Positions 8,280-15,555 of a DNA stretch of 39,099 nt are shown in pieces. Position 1 is the first letter of the stretch. Every line of letters starts with the position of its first letter. This DNA comes from Methylobacterium ajmalii (GTDB lineage Bacteria; Pseudomonadota; Alphaproteobacteria; Rhizobiales; Beijerinckiaceae): assembly GCF_016613415.1 (NCBI RefSeq), contig NZ_JACWCT010000055.1, positions 1 to 39,099 on the forward strand. Reading direction: 5' to 3'. The translations under genes were made by a program, and so were the position numbers. Under the pieces are notes generated by a model. That model was given only the letters and a program-made list of their open reading frames with translations. It was not told the origin of the DNA and made no database searches.

Positions 8280-9659
8280 ATGCTGACACTCGTCGCGCGA
8301 CTGCGCCGGTCGGGGCGCTCGCAGCAATTCGCCTCGGCCTTCGTCGCCCGGATCGCCAGCGCGGTCCTGGGCTTCGTGATGCTGCTCGTCGCGAGCCGGC
8401 TGCTCACCACCTACGAGTACGGCGTCTACGTCTTCCTGTTCACCCTCGGCAGCGGGCTCGGGCTGATCGCGGCGCTCGGCCAGCAGAACCTGGTGCTCAA
8501 GCATTACCGGGCTCAGGGCGGCGTCGGGCCGCACAACGACGCCCTGGTGCGCTACAATCTCGGCTGGCTGACCGCCGCGACCGTCGCGATGGTGGCGGTG
8601 AGCGCGGCGGTGTTCGTCGCCGAGGAATCGCTGCCCGATCCCTATCACCGGCTCCACCTCGCCTGCGCCTTCGCGGCGGTGTTCGCGCTCGCCGAGTACC
8701 TGCAGAGCTACTTCCGCGTCCACGGCCGGATCTGGCTCGCGCTGCTGCCGCGGGAGGTGATCTGGCGCGGCGCCTGCTCGGTCGCGTTCGCCGCCGCGGC
8801 GCTCCTCGGCCTCCTCGACGGTGCCACCGCGGCGATGCAGATCCTGCTCGGGCTGCTCGCCGCGACGACGCTCTACCAGTTCTGGCACCTCGCGGCCCAT
8901 CACGGCTGGGATTCCTGGCGCGGGGGCCTCTGGCGCGGGGGCCTGCGCCACCCCGCCAAGGGCGCGGCCTGGCGCGGTGAGAGCCTGCTGTTCACGGCCA
9001 ACAACGCCATGGTGGCGGTAACGGCCTTCCTCGAGACCGTGATCGTCGGCGCGCTGCTGGGCATGGAGCAGGCGGCGTTCTACTTCGTGGCCCTGCGCTA
9101 CGCGACGCTGGTGAACCTGCCGAGCGCGGCGATCGACACGGTCAGCATGCCGATGATCGCCGCCCATTTCCAGGCCGGCGACCGGGTCGGCGCGCAGCGC
9201 CTGGTCGGCCGGCTGTCGCTCGCGAGCTTCGCGATCTCCGCGGCCGGCGCCCTGGTGATGGCGGTCGGCGCGCCGTTCGCGCTCGCCCTGTTCAAGCCCG
9301 ATTTCGCCGCCCATACCGACGTGCTGATGGTGCTGAGCCTGTCCTCGGTCGTCATCGCGTTCTTCGGGCCCGGGGCCACGCTCCTGACGATCGGCGGCGG
9401 CGAGCGCTACATCTTGGTCGCCAACGCGGCGTTGTTCTCGGTCTACGCGGTGCTACTCTGCCTCGTGGCGGTGCCGTTCGGCATCCTCGGCGTCGCGGTG
9501 GCGAACGTGGTCTGGACGGTGGTGATCAACCTCGTCCTGGCGCGCTGGGTGCGGGCGCACTGGGACGTGGACAGCCGGGCGACCGCCTTCTTCACGCGCC
9601 GGGCCTGGAGCCCGGTGCCGGCCGTCCCGCCCGGGACGGTCCCCCAGGCGGCAGAGTGA
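8280..9659 (+). CDS. Oligosaccharide flippase (Wzx-like membrane protein)
   Basis: The 459-residue product is a polytopic inner-membrane protein with about twelve hydrophobic segments, fitting the polysaccharide-export branch of the MOP/MATE superfamily. It begins with the usual amphipathic, basic head, then a first helix pair (ASAVLGFVMLLVASRLLTTYEYG, with the family-typical YG after the helix). The middle has FTANNAMVAVTAFLETVIVGALLGMEQAAFYF. Proteins of this type move undecaprenyl-linked glycan units across the inner membrane. The gene opens the rightward glycan operon; the GH5 gene begins 12 bp after its stop. The class is well supported and the transported glycan is unknown. A few Trp/Gly-rich residues around 8910-8945 come from a short repeat of CTGGCGCGGGGGCCT. 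Confidence 0.85.
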   Translation: MLTLVARLRRSGRSQQFASAFVARIASAVLGFVMLLVASRLLTTYEYGVYVFLFTLGSGLGLIAALGQQNLVLKHYRAQGGVGPHNDALVRYNLGWLTAATVAMVAVSAAVFVAEESLPDPYHRLHLACAFAAVFALAEYLQSYFRVHGRIWLALLPREVIWRGACSVAFAAAALLGLLDGATAAMQILLGLLAATTLYQFWHLAAHHGWDSWRGGLWRGGLRHPAKGAAWRGESLLFTANNAMVAVTAFLETVIVGALLGMEQAAFYFVALRYATLVNLPSAAIDTVSMPMIAAHFQAGDRVGAQRLVGRLSLASFAISAAGALVMAVGAPFALALFKPDFAAHTDVLMVLSLSSVVIAFFGPGATLLTIGGGERYILVANAALFSVYAVLLCLVAVPFGILGVAVANVVWTVVINLVLARWVRAHWDVDSRATAFFTRRAWSPVPAVPPGTVPQAAE

Positions 9660-9671
9660 CGGGCAACAGAC

Positions 9672-10766
9672 GTGACAAGCGACCGACCCGACATGGCCCG
9701 CCCGCTCGCCCGCTTTCCCTCCGCCGCCCTGTCGCTGGCCGGTCCCCTCCTCGCGGGCGCGCTTCTGGCGGCCGCGCTCCCGGCCGAGCCGGCGCGCGCG
9801 GCCCAGCCGGCGCCGCTCCTTTGCCTGCGCGGGGTCAACATCAGCGGGGCCGAGTTCGGCACCGTGCCGGGGCGCTACGGCTTCGACTACCTCTACCCCT
9901 CCGCCGAGACGATCGGCCGCTTCGCCGCCCTCGGGCTGACGGCGATGCGGCTGCCGATCCGCTGGGAGCGGCTGCAGCCGGCCCTGCGCCAGCCCCTCGA
10001 CCCGGACGAGCTCGCCCGGCTCGAAGCCGCGGTCGCGGCCGCGACGCAGGCCGGCCTGCGCACGGTGATCGACCTGCACAACTACGCCTATCACGGCAAG
10101 GCGCGGGTCGATTCGGAGATGGTGACGGCCGAGGCCTTCGCCGACCTCTGGCGGCGGCTGGCGCAGCATTTCCGCGGCGACGCCTCGGTGGCGTTCGGGC
10201 TGATGAACGAGCCGCACGACATCCCGGCCGCGCGCTGGCTCGTAGCCGCCAACGCCGCCATCGCGGCGATCCGCGAGACGGGGGCGAGGCAGCTGGTCCT
10301 GGTCTCGGGTTCGGGCTGGAGCGGCGCCCATAGCTGGACCGCCGATTTGCCCACCGGCAACAACGCCGCGATCATGCTCGGCGTGGTCGATCCGGCCCGC
10401 AACACCGCCTACGAGGTCCACCAGTATCTCGACGCCGACTTCTCCGGCACCCATGCCGAGTGCAGCCGGGGCGCCGACGCCCTCGAGGCGGTGGAGCGCC
10501 TCACCGGCTGGCTGGCGAAGACCGGGCGCCGCGCCTTCCTGGGCGAGATCGGCGCCTCGGCGCGCCGCAACTGCCCGGAGCGCCTGCGGGCGGTGCTCGA
10601 CCACGTCAACGCCAACCCGCAGCAATGGGTCGGCTGGACCGCCTGGGCTGCCGGCGACCTGTGGGCGCCCGACTACCCCCTGAAGCTCGACCCCGCCGGC
10701 GCCAACGCTCCCGTGGTGGCCGCGATCCAGGCCGCCGCCCAGGCCAAGCCGACCTGCGAGCGGTGA
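9672..10766 (+). CDS. Secreted glycoside hydrolase family 5 (endoglucanase-like)
   Basis: The start is a GTG at 9672, or the ATG at 9693 seven codons on. A signal peptide follows: a basic head, a hydrophobic core rich in Leu and Ala, and a probable cut after ARA. The 364-residue protein then follows the GH5 (beta/alpha)8 pattern: LRGVNISGAEFG at the first strand, MRLPIRWERL, VIDLHNYA, and FGLMNEPHD with the acid/base Glu near residue 180. YEVHQYLD and FLGEIGAS follow, with the nucleophile Glu near residue 292. GH5 enzymes cut beta-glucan or similar chains. Export plus its position inside an exopolysaccharide set suggests trimming or release of the polymer rather than feeding. Family and catalytic pair are clear; substrate is inferred. 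Confidence 0.88.
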   Translation: MTSDRPDMARPLARFPSAALSLAGPLLAGALLAAALPAEPARAAQPAPLLCLRGVNISGAEFGTVPGRYGFDYLYPSAETIGRFAALGLTAMRLPIRWERLQPALRQPLDPDELARLEAAVAAATQAGLRTVIDLHNYAYHGKARVDSEMVTAEAFADLWRRLAQHFRGDASVAFGLMNEPHDIPAARWLVAANAAIAAIRETGARQLVLVSGSGWSGAHSWTADLPTGNNAAIMLGVVDPARNTAYEVHQYLDADFSGTHAECSRGADALEAVERLTGWLAKTGRRAFLGEIGASARRNCPERLRAVLDHVNANPQQWVGWTAWAAGDLWAPDYPLKLDPAGANAPVVAAIQAAAQAKPTCER

Positions 10767-10798
10767 GCGGCGCGACGAGCCCTGGGGAGAACCCCGTC

Positions 10799-11971
10799 AT
10801 GACGAGCCCGGCGCGGCCCCTCTCGATCCTCCACGTCGTCCGCCAGTTCCTGCCGAACCGGGGCGGACTCGAGGACGTGGTCGCCAATCTCGCCCGCGAG
10901 CAGGCGCGCCTCGGCCATCGGGTGCGGGTCGTCACCCTCGACCGGCTGTTCTCGAAGCCCGAGGTGCGGCTGCCGGCGCGCGAGCGCCTGGAGGGGATCG
11001 ACATCGAGCGGATCCCGTTCTCCGGCTCGCACCGCTACCCGCTGGCTCCCTCTGTGTTTCGCCACCTCGGCGACGCCGACCTCGTCCACGTCCACGCCGT
11101 CGACTTCTTCTTCGATGCGCTGGCCTGGGCGCGGCCCTTCCACCGCCGGCCGATGGTGGCGACGACCCACGGCGGCTTCTTCCACACCAACGCCCATTCG
11201 CGGCTCAAGGCGCTGTGGTTTTCCGGCCCGACCCGGGTGAGCGTGCGGGCCTACGAGGGGATCGTCGCCTGCAGCGAGAGCGATGCCCGGATGTTCGCGC
11301 CGATCACGCCCGCCGGCGTGACGGTGATCCCGAACGGGGTCGACCTCGACAAGTTCGCGGGCGCCGCCTCGGCCGCGCCGCGCCGCGCCCTCCTGACGAT
11401 CGGCCGGTTCTCGCACAACAAGCGCCTCGACCGGCTGCTTTCCGCCATGCGGGCGCTCGGCCCCGGCTGGCGGCTGCGGATCGTCGGGGTCCCGTCCGAC
11501 GTGACGGTCGCGGCGCTCACCGCCGAGATCGACCGGCTCGGCCTGACCGACGCGGTGACGCTCCATGTCGGGCTCGACGTCCCGGCGGTCCGCGAGCTCA
11601 TCGGGCAGTCGAGCCTGTTCGTCTCGGCCTCAGAGTACGAGGGCTTCGGCCTCGCGCTGATCGAGGCGCTGAGCGCCGGCCTCGTTCCCGTTGCCCATCC
11701 CAACGACGCCTTCGCTTGGCTCAAAGAGCGCCACCCCTTGATTTCGCTGTGCGATTTCGCCGACCCCGCGAGCGCGGCCGGGGCGATCCGGGACGCCTAC
11801 GCGCGCCTGGCCGAGGGCCGGCTCGATCCCGGCGCCGCAAGCCTGCCCGGTGCCGAGGATCTGTCGGAGTACCGCTGGCCGCGTGTCGCCGCCCGCTACG
11901 TCGCGCTCTACGAGGCCGCCCTGGCGGGAACGGGCGCAGGGACGGGCCTCCGCCCGTCAACATCTCGTTAA
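10799..11971 (+). CDS. Glycosyltransferase family 4
   Basis: The ATG at 10799 follows GGGGAGAA by a short spacer. The 390-residue protein is a standard GT-B enzyme. Its N-terminal domain opens ILHVVRQFLPNRGGLEDVVANLA, where the GG loop near residue 22 binds the phosphates. It continues through a central VIPNGVDLDKF linker into a C-terminal domain with LLTIGRFSHNKRLDRLL. The late motif EYEGFGLALIEALSAG contains the E-x7-E donor-binding glutamates. GT4 enzymes use nucleotide sugars with retention of configuration. It follows the GH5 gene by 32 bp and is the last clear member of the glycan operon. Confidence 0.93.
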   Translation: MTSPARPLSILHVVRQFLPNRGGLEDVVANLAREQARLGHRVRVVTLDRLFSKPEVRLPARERLEGIDIERIPFSGSHRYPLAPSVFRHLGDADLVHVHAVDFFFDALAWARPFHRRPMVATTHGGFFHTNAHSRLKALWFSGPTRVSVRAYEGIVACSESDARMFAPITPAGVTVIPNGVDLDKFAGAASAAPRRALLTIGRFSHNKRLDRLLSAMRALGPGWRLRIVGVPSDVTVAALTAEIDRLGLTDAVTLHVGLDVPAVRELIGQSSLFVSASEYEGFGLALIEALSAGLVPVAHPNDAFAWLKERHPLISLCDFADPASAAGAIRDAYARLAEGRLDPGAASLPGAEDLSEYRWPRVAARYVALYEAALAGTGAGTGLRPSTSR

Positions 11972-12055
11972 CCCTCTTCCCCGACCCTGGGCGGCCCCCT
12001 CCCCTGCCCCGGGGCGCGCGTCCTGCGCGCCGGCCCCGCCAGCACAAGGACGAAG

Positions 12056-12247
12056 ATGCAGCTCGTCGTGACCGCCCACACCGCCGACGGCCCGCTCTCG
12101 CACCAGCGCACCTCGCCCGAGGACGCCCTGCAGAAGGCGCAGGAACTCGAGGCCGAGGGCCACGATTGGGTCGTCATCACCGACATCACCGGGCGGCACT
12201 ACGCGCCGCCGGAATTCGACAGCCTGTTCCTCAATCCCGGCCGCTGA
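12056..12247 (+). CDS. Small conserved-type hypothetical protein, 63 aa
   Basis: The ATG at 12056 is preceded by AAGGACGAAG, a plausible ribosome-binding site. The predicted 63 residues form one compact unit: a short strand (QLVVTAHTADG), a helix rich in Glu and Ala (PEDALQKAQELEAEG) and a second strand (WVVITDITG). This could be a small alpha/beta domain. I do not recognise its function. It lies 84 bp after the GT4 gene and 21 bp before the UPF0178 gene, which suggests the two small genes share a transcript. Normal codon use and composition argue that it is a real gene. Confidence 0.65.
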   Translation: MQLVVTAHTADGPLSHQRTSPEDALQKAQELEAEGHDWVVITDITGRHYAPPEFDSLFLNPGR

Positions 12248-12268
12248 CGCTCCAAGTCCCCACGCACC

Positions 12269-12751
12269 ATGTCCTCGACCACCATGTCCCCGATCACCGT
12301 CTACGTCGACGCCGATGCCTGCCCGGTCAAGGACGAGGTCTACCGCGTCGCCGGGCGGCACGGCGCGCATGTCGTGGTGGTGGCCAACAGCTTCATCACC
12401 GTCCCGCGCGAGCCGTGGATCGAGCGGGTGATCGTCTCCGACAAGTTCGACGCCGCCGACGACTGGATCGCCGAGCGGGCCGGGCCGCACGCCGTCGTGG
12501 TCACCGCCGACGTGCCGCTGGCGAGCCGCTGCGTGAAGGCCGGGGCCAGCGTGCTCGGGCCCACCGGCAAGGCCTTCACCGATTCCTCGGTCGGCATGGC
12601 GCTCGCCACCCGCGACCTGATGCAGTCCCTGCGCGAGGCCGGCGCGGTCACCGGCGGTCCCAAGCCGTTCTCGGCCAGGGACCGTTCGGCCTTCCTCGGC
12701 GCCCTCGACCGGGCCCTGGTGCGGCTGCGGCGCAACGCCCAGGGCGGCTGA
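12269..12751 (+). CDS. YaiI/YqxD (UPF0178) family protein
   Basis: The 160-residue protein matches UPF0178 (DUF188) over its full length. The diagnostic segment VDADACPVK lies near residues 11-20, followed by VVVVANSFI and [23 protein letters not shown] late [16 protein letters not shown] and [18 protein letters not shown] complete the family pattern. The fold is related to PIN/NYN nucleases, with clustered Asp residues, but a biochemical role is not established. The first ATG has a second in-frame ATG five codons later, so the true start may be 12284. It sits downstream of the small hypothetical gene and has no clear link to the oxidoreductase that follows 85 bp later. Confidence 0.92.
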   Translation: MSSTTMSPITVYVDADACPVKDEVYRVAGRHGAHVVVVANSFITVPREPWIERVIVSDKFDAADDWIAERAGPHAVVVTADVPLASRCVKAGASVLGPTGKAFTDSSVGMALATRDLMQSLREAGAVTGGPKPFSARDRSAFLGALDRALVRLRRNAQGG

Positions 12752-12836
12752 GACGGACGCGGGCGAACTTCCCTACCCCCTGCGGGTTCCCTGTCGTCGG
12801 CCGCGGTTCCCGCGCCTGCCGCACGGGAGAGCCAGC

Positions 12837-15170
12837 ATGTCGGTCGAGGAAAAGACGGTCCACTACGACAGCCCGGCCGGCGGCTGGGGCTCGGTGCGCG
12901 GCATCGCCGAGGTGTTCGGCAAGGAATGGGCGACGCCGCTCGCCACCGAGACCCTGTTCCACCAGAACAAGCCCGGCGGCTTCATGTGCACGTCGTGCTC
13001 GTGGGCCAAGCCCGCGAACTACCACCCGTTCGAGTTCTGCGAGAACGGCGCCAAGGCGACGCTGTGGGAGCTGACCACGCGGCGCTGCAAGCCCGAGTTC
13101 TTCGGCAAGCACACGCTGACCGAACTGCGCGGCTGGAGCGACTACGAGCTGGAGCAGACCGGACGCCTGACCCATCCCTTACGCTACGACCGCGCCAGCG
13201 ACCGCTACGTGGCGTGCGGCTGGGACGAGGCGTTCCGGGAGATCGGCGCCGAATTGCAGCGGCTCGATCCCAAGTCGACGGTGTTCTACTCGTCGGGACG
13301 GGCGAGCCTCGAGACCTCGTATCTCTACGCCCTGTTCGCGCGGCTCTACGGCCACAACAACCTGCCCGATTCCTCCAACATGTGCCACGAGACGACCTCG
13401 GTGGCCTTGAAGAAGGTAATCGGCGAGAGCGTCGGCACGGTGGTGTTCGACGATCTGTCGACCTGCGACGCGATGTTCTTCTTCGGCCAGAACACCGGCA
13501 CCAACTCGCCGCGGTTCCTGCACCCGCTGCAGGAGGCCTCGAAGCGGGGCGTGAAGATCATCACCTTCAACCCCGTGCGCGAGCGGGGTCTGGAGAGCTT
13601 CACCAACCCGCAGAGCCCGGTCGAGATGCTGACCCGCAAGGCGACGCCGATCAGCGCGCAGTACCACCAGGTCCGGCCCGGCGGCGACATCGCGGCGATC
13701 CTCGGCCTGTGCAAGCACGTCTTTGCCGCCGACGACGCCGCCAAGGCGCGCGGCACCCGCGTCCTCGACGTCGACTTCATCGCCCAGCACACGACCGGGC
13801 TCGACGCGTTCGAAGCCAAGGTCCGGGCGACCCCGTGGGAGGAGATCGAGCGCGAATCGGGACTGGCCCGTGCCGACATCGAGGCGGCGGGCCAGGTCTA
13901 TGTCGAGGCCGAGCGGGTCTGCGCCTTCTACGGCATGGGCCTGACGCAGCACGTCCACGGCTTCGAGAACGTCGCGATGGTCGTCAACCTCCTGCTGCTC
14001 AAGGGCAATATCGGGCGCGACGGCACCGGCGTGTCGCCGGTGCGGGGCCACTCCAACGTGCAGGGGCAGCGCACCGTCGGCATCTCGGAGAAGCCCGAGC
14101 TGGTGCCCCTCGACCGGATCGCCGCGCAGTTCGGGTTCGAGCCGCCGCGGGAGAAGGGCGTCAACACTGTCGAGGCCTGCGAGGGCATCCTGAAGGGCAC
14201 GATCAAGGCCTTCATCGGCCTCGGGGGCAACTTCGTGCGGGCGATCCCCGACCAGGACCGGATGGAGAAGGCCTGGACCGGCATGCGGCTCACCGTGCAG
14301 GTCGCGACGAAGCTCAACCGCTCGCACCTCGTCAACGGCGAGATCGCCTACCTGCTGCCCTGCCTCGGCCGGACCGAGGAGGACAAGCAGGCGGGCGGGC
14401 CGCAGGCGGTCAGCGTCGAGGATACGTTCAGCTGCATCTACGGCTCGAAGGGCCGCCGCACGCCGGCGAGCGACTTCCTGAAATCCGAGGTCGCGATCGT
14501 GGCCGGCCTCGCCAAGGCGACGCTCGCGCCGAACCCCAAGGTGACCTGGGACGCCTGGGTCGGCGATTACGGCCTGATCCGCGACGAGATCGCCAAGACC
14601 TACGTCGAGGAGTTCCACGACTTCAACGACCGGCTCTGGATCCCCGGCGGGTTCTACCGCGGCAACTCCGCCCGCGAGCGGATCTGGAAGACTGAGAGCG
14701 GCAAGGCCACGTTCACGGCGCCAGGGGTGATGTCGGCCGCCGGGTTCGGGGATGCGGACGGGCGCTACCGGCTGATCACCATGCGGTCGAACGACCAGTT
14801 CAACACCACGATCTACGGCTACAGCGACCGCCTGCGCGGGATCGAAGGCACCCGCGACGTGCTGCTGATGAACCCGGCCGAGATCCGCCGGGCGGGCCTC
14901 ACGGAAGGCCAGGTCGTGTCGCTCGTCAGCGATGCCGGCGACGGCATCACCCGGGAGGTGACCGGCCTCACCGTGACGCCGTTCTCCCTGCCGGACGGGT
15001 GCCTGGGGGCCTATTACCCCGAGATGAACCCGCTGATGGCGCTCTCGCACCACGACATCCAGTCGGGAACGCCGGCCGCGAAATCGGTGCCGGTGCGGAT
15101 CAAGCCGGAGGCCGGCGGACCGAAGGCCGACCGGCGCGAGCCGACCGGGCATTCGGCCCATCCGATCTGA
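12837..15170 (+). CDS. YdeP/FdhF-like molybdopterin oxidoreductase
   Basis: This 777-residue protein belongs to the formate-dehydrogenase-alpha-like YdeP group of the DMSO-reductase family. Near the N-terminus, FMCTSCSWAK and EFCENGAKA give Cys51, Cys54 and Cys68, which may hold an iron-sulfur cluster. The central part (YSSGRASLETSYLYALFARLYG; FFFGQNTGTNSPRFLHPL) is the bis-MGD-binding alpha/beta region. The C-terminal part (RYRLITMRSNDQFNTTIYGY; NPAEIRRAGLTEGQVVSLVSD) is the molydop-binding beta-barrel. YdeP-type enzymes are cytoplasmic and linked in some species to acid resistance, but their substrate is not settled. No FdhD or small subunit lies nearby. Upstream GGGAGAGCC is the ribosome-binding region. 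The family call is strong; the reaction is unknown. Confidence 0.88.
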   Translation: MSVEEKTVHYDSPAGGWGSVRGIAEVFGKEWATPLATETLFHQNKPGGFMCTSCSWAKPANYHPFEFCENGAKATLWELTTRRCKPEFFGKHTLTELRGWSDYELEQTGRLTHPLRYDRASDRYVACGWDEAFREIGAELQRLDPKSTVFYSSGRASLETSYLYALFARLYGHNNLPDSSNMCHETTSVALKKVIGESVGTVVFDDLSTCDAMFFFGQNTGTNSPRFLHPLQEASKRGVKIITFNPVRERGLESFTNPQSPVEMLTRKATPISAQYHQVRPGGDIAAILGLCKHVFAADDAAKARGTRVLDVDFIAQHTTGLDAFEAKVRATPWEEIERESGLARADIEAAGQVYVEAERVCAFYGMGLTQHVHGFENVAMVVNLLLLKGNIGRDGTGVSPVRGHSNVQGQRTVGISEKPELVPLDRIAAQFGFEPPREKGVNTVEACEGILKGTIKAFIGLGGNFVRAIPDQDRMEKAWTGMRLTVQVATKLNRSHLVNGEIAYLLPCLGRTEEDKQAGGPQAVSVEDTFSCIYGSKGRRTPASDFLKSEVAIVAGLAKATLAPNPKVTWDAWVGDYGLIRDEIAKTYVEEFHDFNDRLWIPGGFYRGNSARERIWKTESGKATFTAPGVMSAAGFGDADGRYRLITMRSNDQFNTTIYGYSDRLRGIEGTRDVLLMNPAEIRRAGLTEGQVVSLVSDAGDGITREVTGLTVTPFSLPDGCLGAYYPEMNPLMALSHHDIQSGTPAAKSVPVRIKPEAGGPKADRREPTGHSAHPI

Positions 15171-15555
15171 GGGGGTGCCGCCCCCCTCCCCCACCCCGGT
15201 TGGGCCTCCGGCACCACGCATCAAAGTGCCGGTTGCACACCGATGGCGCACAATTGTGCTTGTGTGGGGGCGGCGCGGCGGCTACCACTGTGATCACAGA
15301 CACGACACAAGCCGCCCTCGAGAGCGGTCCGCAGTCTGGGGAGGAAGGCCCTCTTGAAGGGCAAGCACCGCCGCGACGCCATCGCGGCGGTGCTTCTCGT
15401 TTGGGGTCACGCCGCTCCACGAGATGACGAACGTGCCGGCGGTGACGCCGCCGCTCGCCAGCGCCCGCCCCCGGACCGCTCGCGGCCGATGGCCACCACC
15501 GCGAGAGATCCCGCCCGGCCGATGGCCTCTGAGGGATACGACGGGACTGCGCCCG
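15171..15555. other. Gene-free gap with palindromes, hairpins and terminator
   Basis: This 385-bp stretch lies between the convergent oxidoreductase and receptor genes. It holds two perfect 12-bp palindromes: GCACAATTGTGC at 15248-15259 and CTGTGATCACAG at 15288-15299. A short hairpin follows at 15348-15362 (GCCCT/AGGGC), then the terminator at 15363-15402. The region looks like a promoter plus short leader on the + strand, but no + strand gene follows. A TTG-started frame through the terminator (15354-15668) has no family resemblance and is probably not a gene. Confidence 0.55.
15363..15402 (+). terminator. Strong rho-independent terminator
   Basis: A perfect 14-bp stem, AAGCACCGCCGCGA paired with TCGCGGCGGTGCTT, closes a five-base loop at 15377-15381. 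It is followed by TTCTCGTTT on the + strand, a short T-rich run. On the opposite strand the sequence after the stem is not T-rich, so it mainly works on rightward transcripts. It could end the oxidoreductase message or a short leader RNA starting in this gap. Confidence 0.78.

Noticed and set aside
12013..12031. GGCGCGC/GCGCGCC hairpin as a terminator after the GT4 gene
   Set aside because: No T-run follows in either direction and a ribosome-binding site lies soon after, so termination is not supported. It may be a chance hairpin in GC-rich DNA.
15300..15362. ANTAR-target double hairpin of a nitrate-type leader
   Set aside because: The loops I can fold have 8 and 5 bases and lack the required hexaloop with A and G at fixed positions, so I did not annotate it as such.
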